This document shows, piece after piece, positions 1 through 6,353 of a stretch of DNA of 7,543 nt. The position numbers and the translations under genes are program-made. Under the pieces are notes generated by a model. That model ran no database searches. It had not been told where the DNA came from and saw nothing but the letters and a program-made list of their open reading frames with translations. Position 1 is the first letter of the stretch; every line of letters begins with the position of its first letter. Origin of the DNA: JAAZMA01 sp036720245 (GTDB lineage: Bacteria > Bacillota > Clostridia > Tissierellales > Tepidimicrobiaceae); contig DAIMNI010000086.1 of assembly GCA_036720245.1 (NCBI GenBank), positions 1 through 7,543 on the forward strand, read 5' to 3'.

Positions 1-41
1 TACGATGGGGGACATTCCTCAAAAAGCTCGACCGTCTTGCA

Positions 42-106
42 AGAGGTGTGTCCCCTTACCTTAAACAGAGGTGTGTCCCCTAACCTTAAACAGAGGTGTG
101 TCCCCT
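42..106. repeat. 25-bp tandem repeat, 2.6 copies
   Basis: Copies start at 42, 67 and 92. Each begins AGAGGTGTGTCCCCT and the first two continue with (T/A)ACCTTAAAC; the third copy stops after the first 15 bases. The two full copies differ at one position. Each copy carries a GTCCCC that could pair with the GGGGAC at 8-13. The array sits in non-coding DNA upstream of the MFS transporter gene. Its function is unknown. It resembles the GTCCCC-ended intergenic repeats scattered in many clostridial genomes, but that link is from memory and not tested here. Confidence 0.85.
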
Positions 107-113
107 GCATTGA

Positions 114-156
114 AGACAGTCCTTGCAGCAAAGATGCACCAAGGAGAACCGTCCCT
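114..156 (-). repeat. REP-like dispersed intergenic element, copy 1
   Basis: Read on the - strand, the 43-base element starts AGGGACGGTTC, has GCATC in the middle and ends GGACTGTCT. A second copy with the same ends and centre is at 4557-4598, with a divergent interior. Within each copy GGACGGT and GGACTGT form an imperfect direct repeat. Similar GGGACGGTTC sequences are common between genes in Clostridia and have been associated with IS200-like (RAYT) transposases. No transposase is in this window, so the element would be a non-autonomous copy. That assignment is an inference. Confidence 0.6.
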
Positions 157-164
157 GCTGGCGC

Positions 165-197
165 ATGTACGATTTGTTCCCCTATGCCCTATCATAA
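165..197 (+). other. possible 10-codon leader peptide
   Basis: An ATG at 165 opens a ten-codon frame, MYDLFPYALS, whose TAA ends at 197, one base before the hairpin at 199-236. A ribosome held at the end of this frame would cover the left arm of the hairpin and could free the ribosome-binding site of the transporter gene, as in translational attenuation of chloramphenicol and macrolide resistance genes. Against it, there is no good Shine-Dalgarno: the nearest AGGAG (142-146) is about 18 bases from the ATG. Frames this short also arise often by chance. Confidence 0.2.
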
Positions 198-198
198 T

Positions 199-236
199 CC
201 CCCAGTTTCTCTAATATATTATAAAGAAACTGGGGG
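199..236 (+). promoter_or_regulatory. hairpin sequestering the transporter ribosome-binding site
   Basis: CCCCCAGTTTCT (199-210) and AGAAACTGGGGG (225-236) form a perfect 12-bp stem with a 14-base AT-rich loop. The GGGGG at the foot of the right arm is seven bases from the ATG at 244 and is the only plausible Shine-Dalgarno there. When folded, the stem would hide the initiation signal. No T-run follows on either strand, so it is not a standard intrinsic terminator. A translational on/off switch is the most natural reading; the inducer, if any, is unknown. Confidence 0.6.
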
Positions 237-243
237 TTGTTAT

Positions 244-1422
244 ATGAAGCGAAAATCTAAATCCTTTCAATTGTATTTGATACATCAAGGCATCTTATGT
301 TTGGCAGATGCCTTTCATTTTATTGCTATTACATCTCAGTTGATTAGTATCACTGGTTCTGGCATATATGCTAGTTTTACAATTATTTTAACTCCCATTA
401 GTAGCTTTTTGTTTTCTCCTGTGGCTGGTATTTTAGGAGATAGATTGAATGAGAAATATTTGATTATAATTCTTATGCTTTTTAAATCCACTATGGCTTT
501 ATTATTTTCCTCTAGCTCTAATATAATCAATATTTATATTTTAATGCTAATTCTTTCTATAATTGAAATAATCTCCAATCCCCTTCGCAAAAAAATTATT
601 GTAAATTTACTAGATTCTAAGGATATATTAATTGGGAATTCCATATTGTCTGGGGTCGCTGGTTTTATGTTTATGGTAGGCCCTGTAGCTTCAGGATTTC
701 TTATTGATAGATTTGGTATAGCTTTAGTTTTTAAAATAAATAGTATATTGTATTTTTTATCTGGAATGATTTTACCTTTTATTAAAATAAAGTCTCAAAA
801 AAGTATAAGTAAAAATAAAAATATAATTAAAGCCAATAGGGAGGCTCTAAATTATCTAAGGTTAAATCCTAATATTAAAAAGTTAATTCTAATTAGTACG
901 ATTTTAAGCCTAAATATAGCCTCTATTAATATTGCCTTCTATCCCTTTGTATTTGATATATTAAAAATTAATGAAAAAACTTGGGGAATTATGATGTCTA
1001 TTTTTTATGGTTCTAGTTTATTTGCCATGTATATTTCTATAAATTTAAATGGTATTATAAAAAGGCTAGATTTATTTTTCTTATATTTTTCTTTAATTAT
1101 TATTTCCTTTTGTTGGCTATTCTATGGTCTATTAGAATATCTCCCCTTGATAATGGCAGTTCAATTTATAGAAGGAGTATTTATTTCCCTTTTTACCATG
1201 GTTTTAAATAGCAAAATTCAAGTTCTTACTAATAGGAATTATTTGGCTCGGGTAGCAGCTATAAATGATGTTTTTATTAATTTTGGGAAACTAATTTCTG
1301 CAATACTTAGTTATTCCCTATTGGTATTTCTCCCTGTTCAAATTCTATTTATATTCAATTTTATAATTTTATTTTCATATACTTTATATTTATTATCACC
1401 AAAATTTATATGGAAAATATAA
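244..1422 (+). CDS. MFS transporter, probable drug efflux (MFS_3/MefA-like)
   Basis: The product is a 392-residue, very hydrophobic integral membrane protein with about 11-12 membrane segments. It probably expels a small molecule in exchange for protons. The loop after the second segment reads SPVAGILGDRLNEK (about 58-71), the MFS motif A with Asp66 and Arg67. The segment NPLRKKIIVNLL, followed by GPVASGFLIDRFG, fits the MefA/EntS-like subfamily. The family is often annotated as macrolide or multidrug efflux, but the substrate cannot be read from the sequence. The frame is open back to 37, but those 69 codons run through repeat DNA and are not transporter-like. The ATG at 244 gives a normal MKRKSK start and has the GGGGG ribosome-binding site, buried in the upstream hairpin. 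The decarboxylase gene starts 57 bases downstream and may be cotranscribed. Confidence 0.85.
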   Translation: MKRKSKSFQLYLIHQGILCLADAFHFIAITSQLISITGSGIYASFTIILTPISSFLFSPVAGILGDRLNEKYLIIILMLFKSTMALLFSSSSNIINIYILMLILSIIEIISNPLRKKIIVNLLDSKDILIGNSILSGVAGFMFMVGPVASGFLIDRFGIALVFKINSILYFLSGMILPFIKIKSQKSISKNKNIIKANREALNYLRLNPNIKKLILISTILSLNIASINIAFYPFVFDILKINEKTWGIMMSIFYGSSLFAMYISINLNGIIKRLDLFFLYFSLIIISFCWLFYGLLEYLPLIMAVQFIEGVFISLFTMVLNSKIQVLTNRNYLARVAAINDVFINFGKLISAILSYSLLVFLPVQILFIFNFIILFSYTLYLLSPKFIWKI

Positions 1423-1468
1423 TATTATAGGCCTATTTTGTATCTAAAATAGATCTAATATTTTAAAA

Positions 1469-1475
1469 AGGTGAT
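1469..1475 (+). promoter_or_regulatory. ribosome-binding site setting the TTG start of speA
   Basis: AGGTGAT (1469-1475), preceded by a run of A, matches the 16S 3' end and lies at the proper distance from the TTG at 1480. The in-frame GTG at 1471 lies inside this site and has no Shine-Dalgarno of its own, so the longer start is disfavoured. Confidence 0.7.
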
Positions 1476-1479
1476 AATA

Positions 1480-2931
1480 TTGAATAAAATTAATCAAAGC
1501 CAGGCCCCTATATTTGAAGCCTTAGAAAAATATATAAATGACAATGTAATCCCTTTTCATGTGCCAGGCCATAAACAAGGCAGAGGTATAGAAGAATTAA
1601 GGGATTTTGTAGGGGAGAGAATTCTCCAAATGGATGTAAATGGTATGGCAGATTTAGATTATTTTAATAATCCTACAGGGGTAATATATGATGCAGAAAA
1701 ATTATTTGCAGAGGCTTTTCATGGAAAAGAGGCCTTTTTTTTAGTAAATGGCACTACTTCGGGAATTCAAGCTATGATTATGAGTTTATGCAGTCCAGGG
1801 GATAAAATTATACTTCCACGAAATGCCCATCGTTCAGCTATAAGTGGGATTATATTAAGTGGTGCCATGCCTATTTATGTAGAACCAGAAATAGAGGAAA
1901 ACTTAGGCATAGCACATGGGGTAGATCCAAAGGCTGTAGAGGCTCAGATTAAATTAAATCCCGATGCTAAGGCTATTTTTTTAGTTAGTCCTACTTATTA
2001 TGGCTATACCTCTAATATAAAAAAAGTTGTAGAAATTGCACAAAAATATAATATGGAAGTAATAGTAGATGAGGCCCATGGTTCCCATATGTATTTCCAC
2101 AAAAGTTTTCCTAGAACTGCTATGGATATGGGGGCTAATATGTCAGCAATTAGTATGCACAAAACTGGTGGTTCCCTAACTCAAAGTTCTGCCTTATTAA
2201 TGGGAAATAGTAGGGTTTCTACAAAAGAAATGCGAGAGATTTTAAATTTATTATTTACTTCCAGTGCCTCTTATTTATTATTATCTTCTTTGGATTTGGC
2301 ACGGAAACAAATGGCCCTTCATGGCAGGGAGATCTTAGAGAGGGTTTTAGAATTATCCCGCTGGGCAAGGGAGGAATTAAATAAAATAGATGGAGTATAT
2401 GCCTTTGGGCGAGAATTAACCGGAAAGCCTGGTTCTGTGGATTTTGATGAAAGCAAATTAGGTATTAATATTCGTTCCTTAGGCTACACAGGATATGAAA
2501 TGGAAATGAAACTACGCCGGGAATACAATATTCAAATAGAATTTGCAGATTTAAATAATATACTTTTAATAATTAGTCTAGGGGATAGAAAAGAAGATTT
2601 ACAAGCTTTAATAGATGCTTTAAGGGATATATCTAAAAAAAGTAAAATTAGGGATTATGGGAAAGTAAATCCTATGCCTAAGTTTTCCAAGACCCTAATT
2701 CTTCCAAGGGAAGCTTATTATATGAATAAGATTAGGGTAAAATTAGAAGATGCTATAGGGAAAATTTCAGGGGAAATAATAATGGCATATCCCCCAGGCA
2801 TACCTATAATTACCATGGGGGAATTGATTACAAAGGATATTGTAGATTATATTAATATATTGAAAAATGAAGATTGTGAGCTACAAGGTGCCAAGGATAA
2901 TAGTTTAGATACTATTATGATTGTGGAGTAG
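1480..2931 (+). CDS. speA: Orn/Lys/Arg decarboxylase family, SpeA-like (arginine decarboxylase)
   Basis: This 483-residue cytosolic PLP-dependent enzyme (fold type I) is close in length and motifs to Bacillus subtilis SpeA (YaaO), which turns arginine into agmatine for polyamine synthesis. Visible marks are the N-terminal PFHVPGHK (about 25-32), the VNGTTSGIQ cofactor-phosphate loop, DEAHGSH with Asp197 and His200, and SMHKTGGSLTQSS, where Lys228 should form the Schiff base. The C-terminal domain has YPPGIPI and the closing LQGAKDNSLDTI, both typical of the family. The TTG start is chosen because of the well-placed AGGTGAT just before it. The substrate could instead be lysine or ornithine, since the family is often over-annotated; the resemblance to SpeA favours arginine. 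No other polyamine gene is in the window. The 3' end overlaps the convergent surface-protein gene by 17 bp, and no terminator lies between them. Confidence 0.88.
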   Translation: MNKINQSQAPIFEALEKYINDNVIPFHVPGHKQGRGIEELRDFVGERILQMDVNGMADLDYFNNPTGVIYDAEKLFAEAFHGKEAFFLVNGTTSGIQAMIMSLCSPGDKIILPRNAHRSAISGIILSGAMPIYVEPEIEENLGIAHGVDPKAVEAQIKLNPDAKAIFLVSPTYYGYTSNIKKVVEIAQKYNMEVIVDEAHGSHMYFHKSFPRTAMDMGANMSAISMHKTGGSLTQSSALLMGNSRVSTKEMREILNLLFTSSASYLLLSSLDLARKQMALHGREILERVLELSRWAREELNKIDGVYAFGRELTGKPGSVDFDESKLGINIRSLGYTGYEMEMKLRREYNIQIEFADLNNILLIISLGDRKEDLQALIDALRDISKKSKIRDYGKVNPMPKFSKTLILPREAYYMNKIRVKLEDAIGKISGEIIMAYPPGIPIITMGELITKDIVDYINILKNEDCELQGAKDNSLDTIMIVE

Positions 2932-4462
2932 ATGGAATCTGCATCTTTTCTTTTAATTCCTCCACTATATTTACTGGCACTAATTCCTTCTCACTTGGTC
3001 TTAAGTTTTCGTATTCTATTAGGGCATCCATTAGGCCTTCTTCGTCCTCTTCCTCTAGATTTTCTACTTTGTTGCTAAATTCTAGGGCTCTTGATATATC
3101 TTCTTCCTGTGGGGTTTTTGTGGCATATATATTGTTTAAATAATCTCTTACTATAGAAATACCATAGTCTGAATTTGGTGCCCATTTGCCACCTAAATCC
3201 TCCACATAATTAACTTTTCCTGCCCATGAGGCAGTGGAAGTTTTATACCATCTAGCATGGGGGTCCCCTATAGGTTCTACACCACAGTAAATTCCCATAT
3301 GATTAAAATGTGCCCTTACCCCATCGTCTAGGGTTTCGAAGATCTCATGATCATAGGTATTGTCTCCTATAGGTTCTAGGATTTTTATTCCTGCCCAATT
3401 ATTCATCTCTGGCTTTACTTGTCCAGTATATCTACCGTAGCTAGTCTCCTTTGCAGCTTGGGCATAGAGGATTTCTGGATTTATGCCAGTTAATTCTCCA
3501 TAAGCCCAATAAAATTCTGCCACATCTACAAATCTTTTATGGGCACCACTTTTTATAGCCCAAGCCTGTGCTTGACGCATATCTGCCTTGCTACTAGTTT
3601 TAATAGGTGTTTTTAAAGATTCTATTTTCTTTTCTATATTGATTAATTTTTCTATTTTTTCTTGTGGTATATTGGCCTCTTCTTCTGGTTTTAAACCATT
3701 ATAAATACTTCTAGCCTGTTCCATTTTAACCTTTTCCTCTGCCACTATTTTAGTGATTTCTGTGGCATTAGGAAGTTCATCTACTAATTTTATAAATTGT
3801 TCTTCTTTAGTTAGAACTATTGGCTTTTCCTCTGGTTTTTCTTCTGGCTCTTCCACTTCAAAAATATCCTTATAAATCAAACTAAGTATCTTGGCTGTTT
3901 CAGCTCTAGTGATATTATTTTGAGGGCGAAATTCCCCATTATCATACCCTTCTATATATTCTAGATTTGCCATTATATTTACATAATCCAAAGCCCAATT
4001 GCCTATTTTATCTTTATCCTTAAAATCAATCTTATTTTCATAAATTTCCTCATCTAATTTAGAGGCTATGGAAAGTATTTTTGAAGCTTCCTGTCTTGTA
4101 ATAAGACCATCCACTCTTATGGTATTGTCCTCATATCCATCAATATATCCAGCTAGTACAGCTTTTTGTATATCTTCATAAAAGGGATCTTCTTCGTCTA
4201 TATCCAAAAATTCTATTTCAGCTAGTTCCTCATATTCAAAAATATTGTTTACAGCCTTTATAAATTCTCCCCTAGTAATACTATTGTCAGGTCTGAAATT
4301 CCCATCAGAATAGACATACATGGCCCCTTTTTCCAGTAGCTGGGCAATATAATCCTCCGCCCAATGCTCCTTTATATCCGACACTTCGGCCAAGGAAATT
4401 GTACTACTAAAAATTATGCTTAATACAATTACTAAATATAATACTCTATACCTTTTTTCCAA
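2915..4462 (-). CDS. exported SLH-domain protein with GH73-like glucosaminidase domain
   Basis: This 515-residue secreted cell-wall protein is probably an N-acetylglucosaminidase that cuts peptidoglycan. Residues 1-25 are a signal peptide ending at SLAEV. Three SLH motifs follow (about 28-70, 84-130, 145-193), with ITRGEF, ITRQEA and ITRAET at their ends; such triplets bind pyruvylated wall polymer and anchor proteins to the surface. After an EPEEKPEEKP linker comes a helical segment (about 218-285). The catalytic domain (about 300-446) contains AAKETSYGRY, where Glu339 is the expected acid, plus NNWAGIK and the late WAGKVNYVEDLGGKW. A second, similar helical segment closes the protein (about 454-508). 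The TTG start at 4462 is chosen for its GGGGGAG ribosome-binding site; an ATG four bases upstream is out of frame and stops after six codons. The gene has its own promoter and is separate from the ydj operon behind it. Confidence 0.88.
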   Translation of the reverse strand: MEKRYRVLYLVIVLSIIFSSTISLAEVSDIKEHWAEDYIAQLLEKGAMYVYSDGNFRPDNSITRGEFIKAVNNIFEYEELAEIEFLDIDEEDPFYEDIQKAVLAGYIDGYEDNTIRVDGLITRQEASKILSIASKLDEEIYENKIDFKDKDKIGNWALDYVNIMANLEYIEGYDNGEFRPQNNITRAETAKILSLIYKDIFEVEEPEEKPEEKPIVLTKEEQFIKLVDELPNATEITKIVAEEKVKMEQARSIYNGLKPEEEANIPQEKIEKLINIEKKIESLKTPIKTSSKADMRQAQAWAIKSGAHKRFVDVAEFYWAYGELTGINPEILYAQAAKETSYGRYTGQVKPEMNNWAGIKILEPIGDNTYDHEIFETLDDGVRAHFNHMGIYCGVEPIGDPHARWYKTSTASWAGKVNYVEDLGGKWAPNSDYGISIVRDYLNNIYATKTPQEEDISRALEFSNKVENLEEEDEEGLMDALIEYENLRPSEKELVPVNIVEELKEKMQIPSTPQS

Positions 4463-4468
4463 ACATTT

Positions 4469-4475
4469 CTCCCCC
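4469..4475 (-). promoter_or_regulatory. ribosome-binding site of the SLH glucosaminidase gene
   Basis: On the - strand GGGGGAG lies six bases from the TTG at 4462. This spacing selects the TTG over the out-of-frame ATG at 4464-4466, which is only two bases from the site and opens a six-codon frame. Confidence 0.65.
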
Positions 4476-4498
4476 TTATTAGATTATATAGATGATTT

Positions 4499-4507
4499 AT
4501 TATAGCA
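4499..4507 (-). promoter_or_regulatory. extended -10 promoter of the SLH glucosaminidase gene
   Basis: Read on the - strand the site is TGCTATAAT, a perfect TATAAT with the TGn extension, about 37 bases before the TTG start. The best -35 at normal spacing is only TATAGT (4521-4526), which is weak, as is usual for extended -10 promoters. Transcription would start near 4492. Confidence 0.6.
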
Positions 4508-4556
4508 TCTTTTTATTACGACTATATTACAACCCTTTTACAAGCTCGAGAATTAG

Positions 4557-4598
4557 AGACAGTCCGGGGCTACTACTGATGCAAAAGGAACCGTCCCT
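4557..4598 (-). repeat. REP-like dispersed intergenic element, copy 2
   Basis: This 42-base sequence reads AGGGACGGTTC, then GCATC, then GGACTGTCT on the - strand, with the same ends and centre as the copy at 114-156 but a divergent interior. It begins seven bases past the ydjI stop codon. The base at its edge is shared with a 10-bp palindrome, TAGTGCACTA (4598-4607), that covers that stop. It separates the ydj operon from the SLH gene. No T-run follows, so it does not look like a terminator. Confidence 0.6.
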
Positions 4599-4604
4599 AG
4601 TGCA

Positions 4605-5546
4605 CTACAGTTTCTGTCCACAATTCCCACAAAAATTCCCTTCCCCTGTCTTCTCTCCACAATTAGGGCAGAAATTTGGCTTTTCACCACCTTGAGATGG
4701 GGCCTTGACGTCGTCCATATTTTTCATCATTTCTTTAGCCACATTCATTCCTATCATCATACCTGCCATATCTGTTGCTGCTCCTCCTCCTTTTACTTTG
4801 CCAGAGGACATGCCTTCGGTCATGGATATTTGTTGGAATCTTCCTAAATCTCCTACCATGCTATGGGAGGCAGTTTTATTTATCATTTCTTGAATTTCTT
4901 CTGGATAATTAAAGCTAATTATATTAAATCCTGTAATGGTCATACCATTATTCATTATTTCCATATCTAAATCTTCCTGAATTCCCTTGGCTATTTCAAA
5001 AGAATTAGCCTGAAGATTAAACATATCTTTTCCTTCTTTTACAATCCATTTCATCAATAATTGATCTAATATAGAGGTAATTCTAAGTTTTACATCTTCC
5101 ACTAGATAGGATTGTTTTACCCCTGCAATTTTATCTATTAATCTAATATAGTCATTTACTTTAAAGCTAAAAGTACCATTGGCTCTAATTGGCATTCCAC
5201 CAGGTAGACCCATAGTTGGAATATTTATGGCAGATTTAGTACCCCATTTTACTATGAATTCTTTAGTATTTACAAATAATACTTCTGCCCTCATCCCAGT
5301 ATTAAATCCAAATTTAAATCCTTTTAGTGTAGATAAAAAAGGTATAATTTGAGATTCTATATCGTATTCTCCATCGTCTTCAAAAATTCCCTCGATTTTC
5401 CCATTATATAAAAAGATTGCATCTTGACCTGGTCTAATAATTAATTTACTGCCCTTTTTTATCTCCCTATTAGTCCATTTCCAAAATATCATATCATCTC
5501 TAAATTCTTCCCATTCTACTACATTGGCAAATTGTCTTTTAAACAT
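4605..5546 (-). CDS. ydjI: YdjI-like SPFH-domain protein with C-terminal zinc ribbon
   Basis: This 313-residue protein belongs to the stomatin/prohibitin-like family that ends in a zinc ribbon (B. subtilis YdjI). The N-terminus carries the family's highly conserved FANVVEWEEFRDDMIFWKW, then GSKLIIRPGQDAIFLYNGK and the long SPFH body to about residue 215. A Gly/Met-rich stretch (about 240-275) follows, and the C-terminus has CPNC and CGNC (Cys293, 296, 306, 309), a likely zinc site. In Bacillus, YdjG, YdjH and YdjI form a membrane complex that recruits the phage-shock protein PspA under envelope stress; a similar role here is inferred. The start has AAGGAGGAG at good spacing, 17 bases after ydjH, so it is the third gene of the operon. 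No membrane segment is obvious; membrane contact is probably through its partners. Confidence 0.9.
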   Translation of the reverse strand: MFKRQFANVVEWEEFRDDMIFWKWTNREIKKGSKLIIRPGQDAIFLYNGKIEGIFEDDGEYDIESQIIPFLSTLKGFKFGFNTGMRAEVLFVNTKEFIVKWGTKSAINIPTMGLPGGMPIRANGTFSFKVNDYIRLIDKIAGVKQSYLVEDVKLRITSILDQLLMKWIVKEGKDMFNLQANSFEIAKGIQEDLDMEIMNNGMTITGFNIISFNYPEEIQEMINKTASHSMVGDLGRFQQISMTEGMSSGKVKGGGAATDMAGMMIGMNVAKEMMKNMDDVKAPSQGGEKPNFCPNCGEKTGEGNFCGNCGQKL

Positions 5547-5563
5547 ATTTTCTCCTCCTTATA

Positions 5564-6353
5564 TTAAAAACTACCTCTACTTCCACTATGGGAATGGCCT
5601 CCTGATGTGGTTCCACCACCGCCACCACCGCCAAAGCCTCCCCCTCCCGAAGAACTTTTATTGGAAGGTTTTCTAGTCTTTGTGACAGAAGTTCTTAAAT
5701 AATTATCCCGTCTATTAACTACTTTTGAATTACTAAAATTCATATAAGTCCCTTGGGATACTGTTACTTTTCCCCCTGAACTATAGGCCATGCTTCCTAC
5801 TATTATTCCTGCAATTCCAAGTGAAACTACAATTTGAAACCACAGATTAAAAAGTATATTTTCTGGATCTACATTAGGTTTAATTCCCATATATTTAGAG
5901 CCTATTTTAATGAATTTTTCAAAGGCTATATAATAGTCTCCACTGGATAAATAGGGGTTAATCTTATTTCGGATTAGATCCAATCTATAATCACTTAAAT
6001 ATTTTTCAGCCTTATAAAATCCTGCCAAATACACTTCTCGATTTTCCATATCTATGGTGATTATGGCCGTATTCCCATGGGGTTTATCATAGCCTAAGGC
6101 CATATCATCATAAAAATCTTCCATATATTTTACTACATCTTTTCCTTTAGGATCATCTGTAGTCAATATTATAAAATCTGTTTCCCGCTTTTTTACTATA
6201 TTTTTCTGCTATTTTCTCCAATTCTTCTACTTCGTTTTTTCCTAATAAATTGGCATAATCATATACCCTTTGCTTGGAATTTGAGGCCTCTGCAAGGCTT
6301 ATAGATAGAATCAATATAAACATTAATAAAAACGCCGTTTTCCTTCTCACCAT
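5564..6353 (-). pseudogene. ydjH: YdjH-like TPM-domain membrane protein, frameshifted
   Basis: Two overlapping frames make one gene. The first (6353 to 6153) encodes a signal peptide and QRVYDYANLLGKNEVEELEKI; the second (to 5564) continues with TTDDPKGKDVVKYMEDFY. The break lies at a six-A run (6189-6194 on the - strand, codons 54-55). Removing one A joins them as KKRETDFIILTTDDPKGKD, which fits the TPM family, and gives 262 residues. The repaired protein would have a signal peptide (about 1-23), an outer TPM domain (about 28-155), a membrane segment (about 167-190) and a tail rich in Gly, Ser and His ending SGSRGSF, as in Bacillus YdjH. The ATG has AGGAGGTG six bases upstream and overlaps the end of ydjG by seven bases. 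As written, the product stops after 66 residues. A sequencing error in the homopolymer is a real alternative to a mutation. Confidence 0.85.

Noticed and set aside
37..243. 69-codon N-terminal extension of the MFS transporter
   Set aside because: The frame runs through tandem repeats, a REP-like element and a hairpin, is Cys/Pro-rich and unlike any transporter N-terminus; the ATG at 244 gives a normal start.
1433..1452. CTATTTT/AAAATAG hairpin between the transporter gene and speA, as a terminator
   Set aside because: The stem is only seven mostly A-T pairs and no clean T-run follows, so it is too weak to call.
1471..1479. GTG at 1471 as the start of speA
   Set aside because: It lies inside the AGGTGAT that serves the TTG at 1480 and has no Shine-Dalgarno of its own.
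4492..4893. Small + strand reading frames opposite the 3' part of ydjI and the intergenic region
   Set aside because: They are shadows of a well-conserved gene on the other strand and of repeat DNA, with no recognisable protein features.
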